This document shows, in pieces, positions 18,187 through 26,486 of a stretch of DNA of 64,000 nucleotides. This DNA is from Tannerellaceae bacterium. GTDB lineage: Bacteria; Bacteroidota; Bacteroidia; Bacteroidales; Tannerellaceae. Location: contig JAJQEE010000106.1 of assembly GCA_021201865.1 (NCBI GenBank), positions 50,773 to 114,772 on the forward strand. Reading direction: 5' to 3'. The notes beneath the pieces were generated by a model, which worked only from the letters and a program-made list of their open reading frames with translations, was not told where the DNA came from and made no database searches. The position numbers and the translations under genes are program-made. Numbering within the stretch: the first letter of the stretch is position 1; every line of letters starts with the position of its first letter.

Positions 18187-19488
18187 TCATTCATCCCGTA
18201 AGGCATCTGTCGGGCTTATATTACTCGCTGAATAGGCGGGATACCAAATCCCGGCTATGACCATCCCAGCTAAAATGATCCATGTAATAAGATTGGTAAT
18301 AAGGAACCGGGGAATCATGTGATCCGGCAGAAAACTCCCATAGGATTTTATATCTTCTCCCAGCGTCTCAATGAGTCCTGCAAAAATAAATTGCATTTCA
18401 ATCAACATAGCCGGTAGGACAGCTATGCTTAGCAAGATCAATCCCTCCGTGATAAACAGCTTTTGAATATCTGATATGCGGGAACCCATGGCACGTCGTA
18501 TGCCAATCTCTTCTCTCCTTACATGCACGCGGTACCAGAATGTCCCGAATACACAAAGCAGTATGTTGACAAACAGAAAGATAACCAACGCAGTATGCAT
18601 TCGTATGGTATTGGTCATACCTGCTTTGTAATCCATCTTTATATCTTCCTCCGGAAAGTAGTTCAGAGATGTCAGATAGTAGTTCCCCATTTTCAGTTCA
18701 GGGCTCATCTCTTTGCTGAATGCAGGGATAAATTGCGAATAGGGAATGTTTCCTTTCGTACGGAATGCAAGGATGGCAGAATTGAAATTTGTTTCATCCA
18801 TCCGTTGCGGAATAAACATAGCAGCATAAGGACGTAGATAGTTAAAGTGTTTAATATCGTCGATTACCCCTGCCACACGGAACTGTGCATAGGGGGGCTC
18901 TGCCTGTTCAATCCATTTTCCCAGAGCTGATCCTTCGGGAAATAACTGGTCTGCCGTCATCTGAGTGATCAGAATATGGGCAGGATCATTCCAGTCGTAG
19001 TCTTTCATGGAAACAGTTGTTTTCCCCTGATTAGCTGTGTGGCGGAACACCTGAAAATAATCTTCTTCGGGAATAAAAGGAAATGCCTGTACTTCGGCGT
19101 GAAGCGTCGTATCTTCTGTACTTCTGTAGTTTTGAGTATATACAGCCAGCACGGGCATGGCATGGTAACCCGCTGCGAGGGCTACGGACTCTACTTCCGG
19201 ATGCTCTTTGATGCGCCTGGTGATTCTGCGGAAGTTTTCCAACGCATGGGAAGGACTGCTTTCTGCCTCCTGGAATTCCTTATGATCTTCAGGCAAAATC
19301 CCTAATCCCACCATATACGTATTTGTCAGGTCCCGGTGGGAAGTAAGATTTTTGTTATATCCTAACACGAAGAAATAATCCACCATATACCAGATCAAAC
19401 AGAAAACAATCAATAACTCCAGTGTGATCCAGATATTTTTCTTCCAGTGGTGTATTATATGTTTACAGATGACTTTTAGCATACTCAT
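18187..19488 (-). CDS. ABC transporter permease, FtsX/MacB type (B-type partner of a pair)
   Basis: This 433-residue inner-membrane permease has one TM segment near residues 17-37 (WITLELLIVFCLIWYMVDYFF), a large periplasmic domain and three C-terminal TM segments of the FtsX domain. The family motif VRREEIGIRRAMGSRISDIQKLFITEG is clear. It ends PTDALRDE like its closest relative at 49914-51207, to which it seems paralogous. It lies 2 bp downstream of an A-type permease gene. No ATPase gene is near, so this pair probably relies on an ATPase encoded elsewhere, for example 47901-48566. Confidence 0.87.
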   Translation of the reverse strand: MSMLKVICKHIIHHWKKNIWITLELLIVFCLIWYMVDYFFVLGYNKNLTSHRDLTNTYMVGLGILPEDHKEFQEAESSPSHALENFRRITRRIKEHPEVESVALAAGYHAMPVLAVYTQNYRSTEDTTLHAEVQAFPFIPEEDYFQVFRHTANQGKTTVSMKDYDWNDPAHILITQMTADQLFPEGSALGKWIEQAEPPYAQFRVAGVIDDIKHFNYLRPYAAMFIPQRMDETNFNSAILAFRTKGNIPYSQFIPAFSKEMSPELKMGNYYLTSLNYFPEEDIKMDYKAGMTNTIRMHTALVIFLFVNILLCVFGTFWYRVHVRREEIGIRRAMGSRISDIQKLFITEGLILLSIAVLPAMLIEMQFIFAGLIETLGEDIKSYGSFLPDHMIPRFLITNLITWIILAGMVIAGIWYPAYSASNISPTDALRDE

Positions 19489-19490
19489 TG

Positions 19491-20802
19491 TTATTTATTA
19501 TGGAGGGAATAAACTATTTCACGCCGGGAAGCACGCCACGCCGGAATGATTGTGATCATCATATTCAAAAGGAGACATAACAGGAACGCAATGATAAAAA
19601 TAGTGTAGTTCAGCAGAACAGAGGGAGCAATTACCACATCAATATGTTCAGGGACAGCGTTGACATATATTTGTCCGGTGCCGATATGTATGATCCATCT
19701 GCGGAAGAGGTGAACCAACAGGTAAGAAAATAACAACCCGGTCACTGCCCCCATAAAAGTAAAGAGCATATTTTCGACCATCAACTGTTTCATTAATCCC
19801 CCTTTCATTGCACCGAACACTCTTCTGACTCCCATCTCAGATAGCCGTCGTTCCATCTGGGAGTCAGCCATCCCTGCAAGACTGATAGCCGGAACCAGTA
19901 AAAGGAGAAGGAACAGCAGCATATACCGTAGAATAATTTTCGTAGCATGTATATCCTGGCGGCTGCTTAATCTGAAAATAGATAGCCAGTGCCTGTCCGG
20001 CTGTCCGTTCACCGTAAACTGAATACTTTCAAGCGATGAATCATAGCGGCGGATCATTTCTTCCATTTCTTTTTTTTACCTTCTCTACCTCTTTCACGGA
20101 AGGTGCCAGCATATAGGCCCCAAAGTTACCCAATGTGTTTTCCGTGTTTCCCCAGGATGTCACCAGATTGGGATGAGCACTATAAGGTAGCCATATCTGG
20201 GCATAGGTTCTTTCCGTAATATAAGACGGTTCTTCTACTACACCGCAGACCCGGTATGGCTTGAAATTGATGGTGATATACAGTCCTGCTGCCTTTGTTG
20301 TTCCAAACAATTGCCGGGCAAGTGGTTCGCTAATGACTGCCGTCTGTATGCCGGATTGCATATCTGCATCCGTGAAAGGAGCACCATCTGTAAAATGAAA
20401 AGAAAAGACCTTCCAGAATCCGGTATCCACATACTTTGAAGTAGGGGAGATTAATTCAGCGCTGTTATCCGGCTGGATCTGTACTTCACCCCAACCCTCG
20501 TATATGGCTGTCACGGCTTCGGGAGTTTGCAGGGAGTATATACATTTTTGAATGGTTTCCAGAGATAGCCGGCTGATCCTCCTGGAGCCATCCGGCTGGA
20601 CTATTTCCCCAAACCGGAAGACAAGCATCCGGTCCCGTCCGGTTTCCGGATAGACATTGGCCACTTTCAGATAGAACACAATGGCAAGCACCATGATCAT
20701 CGAAATAGAAAAAGCCGTAGCCAGCATATAAATGAAACAATATAAACGGTTTTGTTTTAAAACCTGCCAGGCCTGTTTAATGGAATGTCGTAACATGTTC
20801 AT
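19491..20802 (-). pseudogene. ABC transporter permease, FtsX/MacB type (A-type), frameshifted as written
   Basis: The first frame (20802 to 20041) starts MLRHSIKQAWQVLKQNRLYC, has a TM segment and the periplasmic domain, and ends out of frame after VEKVKK. The second frame (to 19491) holds the rest of the periplasmic domain and three TM segments with SEMGVRRVFGAMKGGLMKQL. The joint is a run of eight T on the plus strand (20070-20077). Seven would give one 436-residue protein, exactly the length of its relative at 48601-49911. It is the first gene of the two-gene unit and has a sigma-54-like promoter and palindromic operator upstream. Confidence 0.85.
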
Positions 20803-20877
20803 TCAAGGTTAATCTTTATTTCTATTATCTCTGGTCTATTCATTATTAGAGTAGAGTTAATTTCGGTCAATCCAATT

Positions 20878-20892
20878 ACAAAATGTATGCCA
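20878..20892 (-). promoter_or_regulatory. Sigma-54-like -24/-12 promoter before the distant permease pair (weaker match)
   Basis: The minus strand reads TGGCATACATTTTGT. The -24 half TGGCA and the spacing match the two better sites at 44005 and 57543. The -12 half is TTGT rather than TTGC, so confidence is moderate. It lies about 75 bp upstream of the permease ATG. Confidence 0.5.
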
Positions 20893-20937
20893 GGTGTTTA
20901 ATTGTTTGATATATAGTGATTAATGATTTGGGTGAAA

Positions 20938-20961
20938 TGTTCATTATCGAACACTGTGTTC
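20938..20961. promoter_or_regulatory. Palindromic activator site before the distant permease pair
   Basis: TGTTCATTATCGAACA (20938-20953) is an inverted repeat TGTTC-N6-GAACA. It overlaps a second palindrome GAACACTGTGTTC (20949-20961). The site is about 46-70 bp upstream of the sigma-54-like promoter, a normal enhancer distance. Matching elements occur before the adaptor and TolC genes. Confidence 0.6.
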
Positions 20962-20969
20962 AGTTTTAG

Positions 20970-21406
20970 GATTGTAAGGAATTAAAATAAAGTTCCCTAT
21001 TACAATCAAATCCCGGCCAACACATAAAATAATTATCAAAATATTTTGTATGATAAATATATTTTATTTCCTTGCAACGGTATTTAGTATTCACCCTTAA
21101 ATGATAGAAAGGGTACAATTATGTTAGTCAGAAAATAAAAAAAACACAGGAATTAAGTTGGCTTATCAGGATAAGCCTTTGCAACCGGTACTTGCCTAAG
21201 TTATCGCAATGATTAATTCCACCATTATCACAAATATTTTATTCACGCTGATATATAAGCAGCCATGGATATTGTATGTCCTATTGTCTTATATATCATA
21301 AAAACCAGTATCATGAGCAATTCTGCAAATGAACAGGCTTATTATGCGAAAAAAGTTACCTGCCAAAGGTATGCTTATCAATTAACTAACAAGAAAAAAG
21401 AAACAA
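20970..21406. other. Intergenic region with several inverted repeats, no clear gene
   Basis: This AT-rich gap lies upstream of both flanking transcription units. It holds an imperfect hairpin (GATTGTAA / TTACAATC, about 20971-21008). It also has the palindrome GGCTTATC-AG-GATAAGCC (21160-21177) and a stem of 10-bp perfect arms GATATATAAG / CTTATATATC (21250-21259 and 21288-21297). The last two lie upstream of the VOC gene and could be operator or leader structures. No RNA family was recognised. Confidence 0.4.
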
Positions 21407-21414
21407 ATGAATAA
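21313..21414 (+). CDS. Possible 33-residue small ORF overlapping the VOC gene start
   Basis: The frame from the ATG at 21313 encodes 33 residues beginning MSNSANEQAYYAKKVTC and ends at TAA 21412-21414, overlapping the VOC start by 8 nt. The overlap would permit translational coupling or a leader-peptide role. It is short and lysine-rich, with no signal or known motif, and could be chance. Confidence 0.2.
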   Translation: MSNSANEQAYYAKKVTCQRYAYQLTNKKKETNE

Positions 21415-21787
21415 ATTAAGATTAGATCATGAGATGCCCGAGTGCATCAGTGATTGGGGCTGGCAATTTCATCATATCGGAATACCTACCCACGAACAGA
21501 AACCAGGCGAGTGGCATATTCCCCACCTCAAAATTCATGTGGCCGGATTTCCACAAAGTCCGTTCGGCATCGAATGGATGAGGTTTGACCCCGGATGCGG
21601 TATAAGTGAGTTGACACAAACAGTACCACATATCGCTTTCGTAGTACCTGACCTGGACTGGGAATTAGCAAACCGCAACCTGAATATTCTCTCATCGCCC
21701 AGTAGTCCTTCCGGAGGTGTTAGGGTGGCCATGATAGAGTACAATGGTGCGCCGGTCGAGCTGATGGAATTTGAAAAAGTGCAATAG
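21407..21787 (+). CDS. VOC/glyoxalase-fold protein
   Basis: This 126-residue protein has the two beta-alpha-beta-beta-beta halves of the vicinal-oxygen-chelate superfamily. Likely metal ligands are a His in QFHHIGIPT (about residue 23), a His in VPHIAFVVPDLDWEL and the Glu residues of APVELMEF near the C-terminus. Superfamily members include glyoxalases, dioxygenases and resistance proteins, and this one cannot be assigned to a reaction. It is a single gene that converges with the symporter gene. Confidence 0.7.
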   Translation: MNKLRLDHEMPECISDWGWQFHHIGIPTHEQKPGEWHIPHLKIHVAGFPQSPFGIEWMRFDPGCGISELTQTVPHIAFVVPDLDWELANRNLNILSSPSSPSGGVRVAMIEYNGAPVELMEFEKVQ

Positions 21788-21821
21788 TAATCACTTTTAT
21801 AAGCGCTTGAATATTTATAAA

Positions 21822-21850
21822 AGAACTACCGGATTTGATCCGGTAGTTCT
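21822..21850. terminator. Terminator hairpin between the VOC and symporter genes
   Basis: Perfect 13-bp arms AGAACTACCGGAT / ATCCGGTAGTTCT flank a 3-nt loop, 34 bp after the VOC stop codon and in a convergent gap. No long T run follows on the plus strand, so it may act mainly as a transcript-end stabiliser. Confidence 0.6.
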
Positions 21851-21943
21851 CACTCAAAACAGCTTCTTTCCCGCATTCATTTATTAAAAAATAGTCTTTG
21901 TTCCCCGCTTTCGCGGGAACACGGAAGTTCTTCCAACCACAAC

Positions 21944-21987
21944 TATGTGAAACCCATGGCTGAGAAATCTGCCATGGGTTTCACATA
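21944..21987. repeat. 17-bp perfect inverted repeat in the convergent gap
   Basis: Arms TATGTGAAACCCATGGC (21944-21960) and GCCATGGGTTTCACATA (21971-21987) flank a 10-nt loop. Another small hairpin (CCCGC-TTTC-GCGGG) lies just before it at 21904-21917. This forms the 3' end of the symporter transcript unit. The words GTGAAMCC and CCATGGG recall the element at 8335-8443, but no 22-bp periodicity is present. Confidence 0.6.
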
Positions 21988-22057
21988 CGGTTATTCACAT
22001 TTCACCCCTTTCGGGATAATTCTCAAAAGTTTGTGACACAGGTTTACTCTGGTCGTC

Positions 22058-23755
22058 TTACCAGAAGTATATATAAAATGCGGCTGTGATACACAGGATA
22101 ATGCAGCTATGGATCACATCCCATTTATTCCAACTGGCACGGGTTGCTGCTTTCTCTTCCGGAGTAGCCGAACCATACACCAGACCACGGATCTTTTCTA
22201 TGTCCGGAGCTTTCGTGCAATAGCTGACAATAATTACTACCAGAATACAGAACAGGAACATCCATCCGCAGAAGAATAACCAGTTCAAATCATAGAATAC
22301 TGATTTGAAGAGGGAATCTCCGGCATTTACACCCGCTGTTGTATAATAAACTTTAGCCCCCAGGCGGGTCATACCGATAATAAATCCGGAAAGCAATCCC
22401 CACATACCTCCAAGGGCAGAAGCACGTTTCCAGGTAATCCCCATCAGGAAGGCTGCGGCAATACCTGGTGCAAGCACGGACTGAACGTCTTGTAAGTAAG
22501 TATATAGAACATCTCCGACACTCCGCATGATCGGTATCCAGAGTATACCTAAAACAACGATCACAACAGTAGCCATCTGTCCAATGACCACTAACTTCTT
22601 CTCAGGAGTCTCCGGTTTGAATTTTTTATAGAAATCAATGGTAAACAACATGGCAGAAGAGTTAAACAGCGAAGCTAAGGAACTCATCAATGCTGCTAAA
22701 ATACCACAAACAACCAACCCTTTTACACCTGCAGGAAGTAGTTTGGCAACTAAAGTAGGGAAGGCAGCATCTGTATTATGCACACCATTTTCCAGCAACG
22801 GAAGAAATCCTTCCGCACCGTTTGCCAGACTATGCTGATGCAGTGCAAAAGCGATCATGCCGGGAATAAGGAAGAGGAATACCGGGAGAAGTTTCAGGTA
22901 AGCACCAAAGATAGCACCCCGGCGGGCTTGTTGTTCATTCTTACCGGACAGCACACGCTGAACGATAAACTGGTCTGTACACCAATACCAGAAACCAATG
23001 ATCGAAGAACCGATCAGCGCACCAAGCCAGGGGAATTCCTGGTCGTTATTGTTCCGGATCAGGTTGACCATGGTATCTCCATATTCATTTACCGGAGTCG
23101 CAGAACAATAGGCCAACACTTGTTCCCATCCGCCAACTTCTTTTAGTCCAAGTACCAGAATGATCAGTGAACCTAATAAAAGGATAGGAGTTTGAAGAAC
23201 AGAGGCGTAAAGTACTGATCTCATTCCACCGAAAATAGTGTATAGGGCAGTTAACAAAACCAGGCCGATCGCTGCGATCCAGAAAAAGTCAATGCCCCAG
23301 ATCTCTTCGATACCGAACACCTGCTGGAAAACCAACCCTCCAGCATAGACTGTTACCGCCACTTTAGTCAGAACATAACTGACTAAGGATATCAAGGAAA
23401 GAATCGTACGGGATTGAGAGTTATAACGTTTTTCTAAAAACTCAGGCATGGTGAGCACCATACTACGGGAATAAAAAGGAACAAACACCCAGCCTAAGAT
23501 CAGGATCATCCATCCCTGGATTTCCCAGTGTGCCATTGCCATACCACTGGATGCTCCTGTTCCGGCAAGACCGATCAGGTGTTCCGAACCGATATTGGAG
23601 GCAAAAATAGAAGCCCCGATAGCTATCCAGGTCGCATCCCGGCCACCTAAGAAGTAGTCCCCGGAGTTGTCCTGTTTCTGTTTAAGTACCCATACGATAA
23701 TTCCAATTAAGGCTAATGAAAATAACCCTATAACAATAAAATCAAGTGTTTCCAT
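22058..23755 (-). CDS. Sodium:sugar symporter (SSS/SGLT family), probably arabinose uptake
   Basis: This 565-residue inner-membrane protein has about 13-14 hydrophobic segments. Family marks are GGRDATWIAIGASIFASNIGSEHLIGLAG near the N-terminus, where the sodium/substrate site forms, and the region around FGGMRSVLYASVLQ. It is the last gene of the araD-araA-araB-tkt-rpiB run, 44 bp after rpiB. By context it most likely imports L-arabinose with sodium, though the substrate is inferred. Confidence 0.88.
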   Translation of the reverse strand: METLDFIVIGLFSLALIGIIVWVLKQKQDNSGDYFLGGRDATWIAIGASIFASNIGSEHLIGLAGTGASSGMAMAHWEIQGWMILILGWVFVPFYSRSMVLTMPEFLEKRYNSQSRTILSLISLVSYVLTKVAVTVYAGGLVFQQVFGIEEIWGIDFFWIAAIGLVLLTALYTIFGGMRSVLYASVLQTPILLLGSLIILVLGLKEVGGWEQVLAYCSATPVNEYGDTMVNLIRNNNDQEFPWLGALIGSSIIGFWYWCTDQFIVQRVLSGKNEQQARRGAIFGAYLKLLPVFLFLIPGMIAFALHQHSLANGAEGFLPLLENGVHNTDAAFPTLVAKLLPAGVKGLVVCGILAALMSSLASLFNSSAMLFTIDFYKKFKPETPEKKLVVIGQMATVVIVVLGILWIPIMRSVGDVLYTYLQDVQSVLAPGIAAAFLMGITWKRASALGGMWGLLSGFIIGMTRLGAKVYYTTAGVNAGDSLFKSVFYDLNWLFFCGWMFLFCILVVIIVSYCTKAPDIEKIRGLVYGSATPEEKAATRASWNKWDVIHSCIILCITAAFYIYFW

Positions 23756-23799
23756 AAAGTGTGTTTCTCATGTTCCCGTGTGGCCTTCTCATTTAGGGG

Positions 23800-24231
23800 C
23801 TACAGCGGGATTTTTTCTATTCTCCGGACATGTCGGCCTCCTTCAAAGGGAGTTGATAGGAAAGCTTCAATTATTCCGGTTGCTTCCTCCTGACTGATAA
23901 ACCTTCCGGGCATCACTAAAATATTGGCATCGTTGTGTCCTCTGGCTAATGCTGCAATTTCTTTTTTCCAGCACAAAGCTGCACGTACGCCCTGATGTTT
24001 GTTTAATGTAATTCCTATTCCGTTTCCGGCACCACAGATCGCAATGCCCGGATATACTTCTTGTTTTTCAATTGCCCCGGCTAAAGGATGGGCAAAGTCC
24101 GGATAATCACAACTCTCTGTAGAATAAGTCCCAAAATCTTTATAAGGCAATCCTTTCGAATCCAATAGTTGCTTTACAAATTCTTTGAGTTCATATCCTG
24201 CATGGTCGCAACCTAATCCAATTGTTCTCAT
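23800..24231 (-). CDS. rpiB: Ribose-5-phosphate isomerase B
   Basis: This 143-residue RpiB/LacAB-family enzyme interconverts ribose 5-phosphate and ribulose 5-phosphate. It has the phosphate/substrate motif GCDHAGYELK at the N-terminus and the Cys-containing base motif ICGAGNGIGITLNKHQGVRAALCW with the expected Cys. HNDANILVMPGRFI is also conserved. It stands in the arabinose operon after tkt and would help rebalance pentose phosphates made from arabinose. Confidence 0.92.
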   Translation of the reverse strand: MRTIGLGCDHAGYELKEFVKQLLDSKGLPYKDFGTYSTESCDYPDFAHPLAGAIEKQEVYPGIAICGAGNGIGITLNKHQGVRAALCWKKEIAALARGHNDANILVMPGRFISQEEATGIIEAFLSTPFEGGRHVRRIEKIPL

Positions 24232-24255
24232 TGTTTATCAGTATAGAGGTAAAAA

Positions 24256-24384
24256 GAGATTATAAAAAACAATGAAGAAACGCAGATGACGCAGAGTGAT
24301 GCGGATAATTATTTCATTATCTTTTTATAATATTTGTCTGCGTATTCTGCGTCATCTGTGTTCAATCGTTTTTTTATAACATCC
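24256..24384. repeat. Intergenic imperfect palindrome with CGCAGATGACGCAGA words
   Basis: Between tkt and rpiB the left arm (from about 24260, TTATAAAAAAC then AACGCAGATGACGCAGA) matches the reverse complement of the right arm (ending about 24380, with AACACAGATGACGCAGA). The core words agree at 16 of 17 positions. A partial third copy TCTGCGTATTCTGCGTC lies in the right arm. This looks like a dispersed intergenic repeat or small hairpin element inserted in the operon. Confidence 0.6.
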
Positions 24385-24394
24385 GCTTAGAGTT

Positions 24395-26422
24395 TTATGC
24401 TATAAATTCTTTGACTTGTTGATATACGTTTTCTCCTGTAAATCCTAACTTTTGGTCTAATACTTTATAAGGAGCAGAGAATCCGAAAGATTCCATTCCC
24501 CATATTTTACCATTGCAGCCAACCAGTCCCTGAAGGTTCACTGGAAGTCCGGCTGTCAGACCGAACACTTTGCTGCCGGTTGGAATTACAGATTCCTGGT
24601 ATGCTTCCGTCTGGTCACGGAATCTTCCTTCAGACGGAGCAGACACGATACGAACTTTTACGCCATCTTTGCGTAACAGCTCCGCACCTTCCACCAAAGT
24701 AGATACCTCAGAACCGGAGGCAACCATAATTACATCAGGATTCCCGTCACATTCTACGATGTACGCACCTTTTTCTGCCTGCAATGCCTCCGCATAGCGA
24801 CTTGATTGGAAAGGAAGGTCTGTGATATTCTGACGGGAAAGAATTAATGCAGTCGGGGTCGAAACATTTTCCATAGCCATTTTCCAGGCAATAGTTGTTT
24901 CCGTAACATCCGCAGGACGAAGAACCAATAGTGAACTGTGTCCTTTATGATTTTTCAGCTTTTCAAGCAGACGGATCTGAGCTTCCTGTTCTACAGGCTC
25001 ATGGGTTGGCCCATCTTCACCTACACGGAATGCATCATGTGACCAGATAAATTTAACCGGTAACTCCATTAATGCTGCCATACGCACGGCTGGTTTCATG
25101 TAGTCGGAGAACACGAAGAATGTACCGCAGGCTGCGATCACACCTCCATGTAGCGCCATACCTATACAGACACAAGCCATTGTCAGCTCTGACACACCAG
25201 CCTGATAGAATGCACCACTAAAATCATCTTTCGTCAGTGCATGTGTTTTCTTCAGGAATCCATCTGTTTTGTCTGAGTTGGAAAGGTCAGCAGAAGCACA
25301 GATCATATTTTCTACCTGGGTAGCTAATACGCCTAAAACAGTGGCAGAAGCAGCACGGGTTGCCTGGTTTGGTTTCTGTTCAATCGCTTTCCAGTCAATC
25401 GCCGGAGCCGTACCAGCAAACCATTTACCCATTTTTTCTGCCAGTTCAGGATTGGCTTTCGCCCATTCTTCCTTCGCAGCATGACGTTCGGCAACAATAG
25501 CTTCCAGCTCTTTTATTCGTTTTGCATATAACTCCTGTACTTCAGGGAAAATAACAAAAGGATTGGCAGGATCACCTCCTAAACGCTTTACAGTCTCTTC
25601 GTAAGAAGCTCCGGCAGCACTTAAAGGCTGTCCGTGAGTGGATACTTTGTTTTCGAATGAACTGTCGTCTGCGGTTACAGCACCTTTACCCATGATGGTG
25701 TTACCGATGATCAGCGTAGGTCTTGTTGATTCTGCTTTTGCTTCATCCAAAGCCTTACGGATCTCGTTCACGTCATTACCGTTGATGGTGATCACTTTCC
25801 ATCCCCAGGCTTCATATTTTTGTGCTACCTTTTCACAGGTTACATCTTCTACTTTTGTTGAAAGCTGAATATTATTTGCATCATAGAACATGATCAGGTT
25901 ATCTAACCCTAATGTACCGGCTGTACGACCTGCACCCTGTGAGATCTCCTCCTGGATACCTCCATCCGAAATGTAAGCATAGATCGTCTGGCTCATCTGT
26001 TCCCCTAAACGGGCTTTCAGGAATTTAGCGGCAATAGCAGCACCTACTGCATAGGTATGTCCCTGTCCAAGAGGACCGGAGGTGTTTTCCACACCACGCA
26101 TCACATCTACCTCCGGATGACCTGGAGTTACACTGCCCCACTGACGGAACTGTGATAATTCCTCCATCGAATATTTTCCGGTGAAAGAAAGAACAGAATA
26201 AAGCATAGAAGACATATGCCCCGGATCCAGAAAGAAGCGGTCTCTTGCTTCCCATTTCGGATTTTTCGGGTCAAATACTAAGTATTCCGAATACAATACG
26301 TTGATGAAATCTGCGCCACCCATAGCACCTCCCGGATGACCGGAATTCGCTTTTTCTACCATGGATGCAGCCAGGATACGTATGTTATCGGCTGCCTTGT
26401 TCATTATTTTAATATCGTTCAT
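24395..26422 (-). CDS. tkt: Transketolase
   Basis: This 675-residue thiamine-diphosphate enzyme moves two-carbon units between sugar phosphates. The N-terminal ThDP domain has SGHPGGAMGGADFINVLY and the magnesium/ThDP motif ISDGGIQEEISQGAGRTAGT. The pyrimidine-binding domain holds FVFSDYMKPAVRMAALM and HDAFRVGEDGPTHEPVEQ. The C-terminal domain follows. The length is normal. It follows araB by 64 bp in the arabinose operon and consumes the xylulose 5-phosphate made by AraD. Confidence 0.95.
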   Translation of the reverse strand: MNDIKIMNKAADNIRILAASMVEKANSGHPGGAMGGADFINVLYSEYLVFDPKNPKWEARDRFFLDPGHMSSMLYSVLSFTGKYSMEELSQFRQWGSVTPGHPEVDVMRGVENTSGPLGQGHTYAVGAAIAAKFLKARLGEQMSQTIYAYISDGGIQEEISQGAGRTAGTLGLDNLIMFYDANNIQLSTKVEDVTCEKVAQKYEAWGWKVITINGNDVNEIRKALDEAKAESTRPTLIIGNTIMGKGAVTADDSSFENKVSTHGQPLSAAGASYEETVKRLGGDPANPFVIFPEVQELYAKRIKELEAIVAERHAAKEEWAKANPELAEKMGKWFAGTAPAIDWKAIEQKPNQATRAASATVLGVLATQVENMICASADLSNSDKTDGFLKKTHALTKDDFSGAFYQAGVSELTMACVCIGMALHGGVIAACGTFFVFSDYMKPAVRMAALMELPVKFIWSHDAFRVGEDGPTHEPVEQEAQIRLLEKLKNHKGHSSLLVLRPADVTETTIAWKMAMENVSTPTALILSRQNITDLPFQSSRYAEALQAEKGAYIVECDGNPDVIMVASGSEVSTLVEGAELLRKDGVKVRIVSAPSEGRFRDQTEAYQESVIPTGSKVFGLTAGLPVNLQGLVGCNGKIWGMESFGFSAPYKVLDQKLGFTGENVYQQVKEFIA

Positions 26423-26486
26423 TCTGATGAATTATTTAAAATTTTTTGCAAAGATAGTCAAACTCTTCATATTCAGAGAGCATCTT

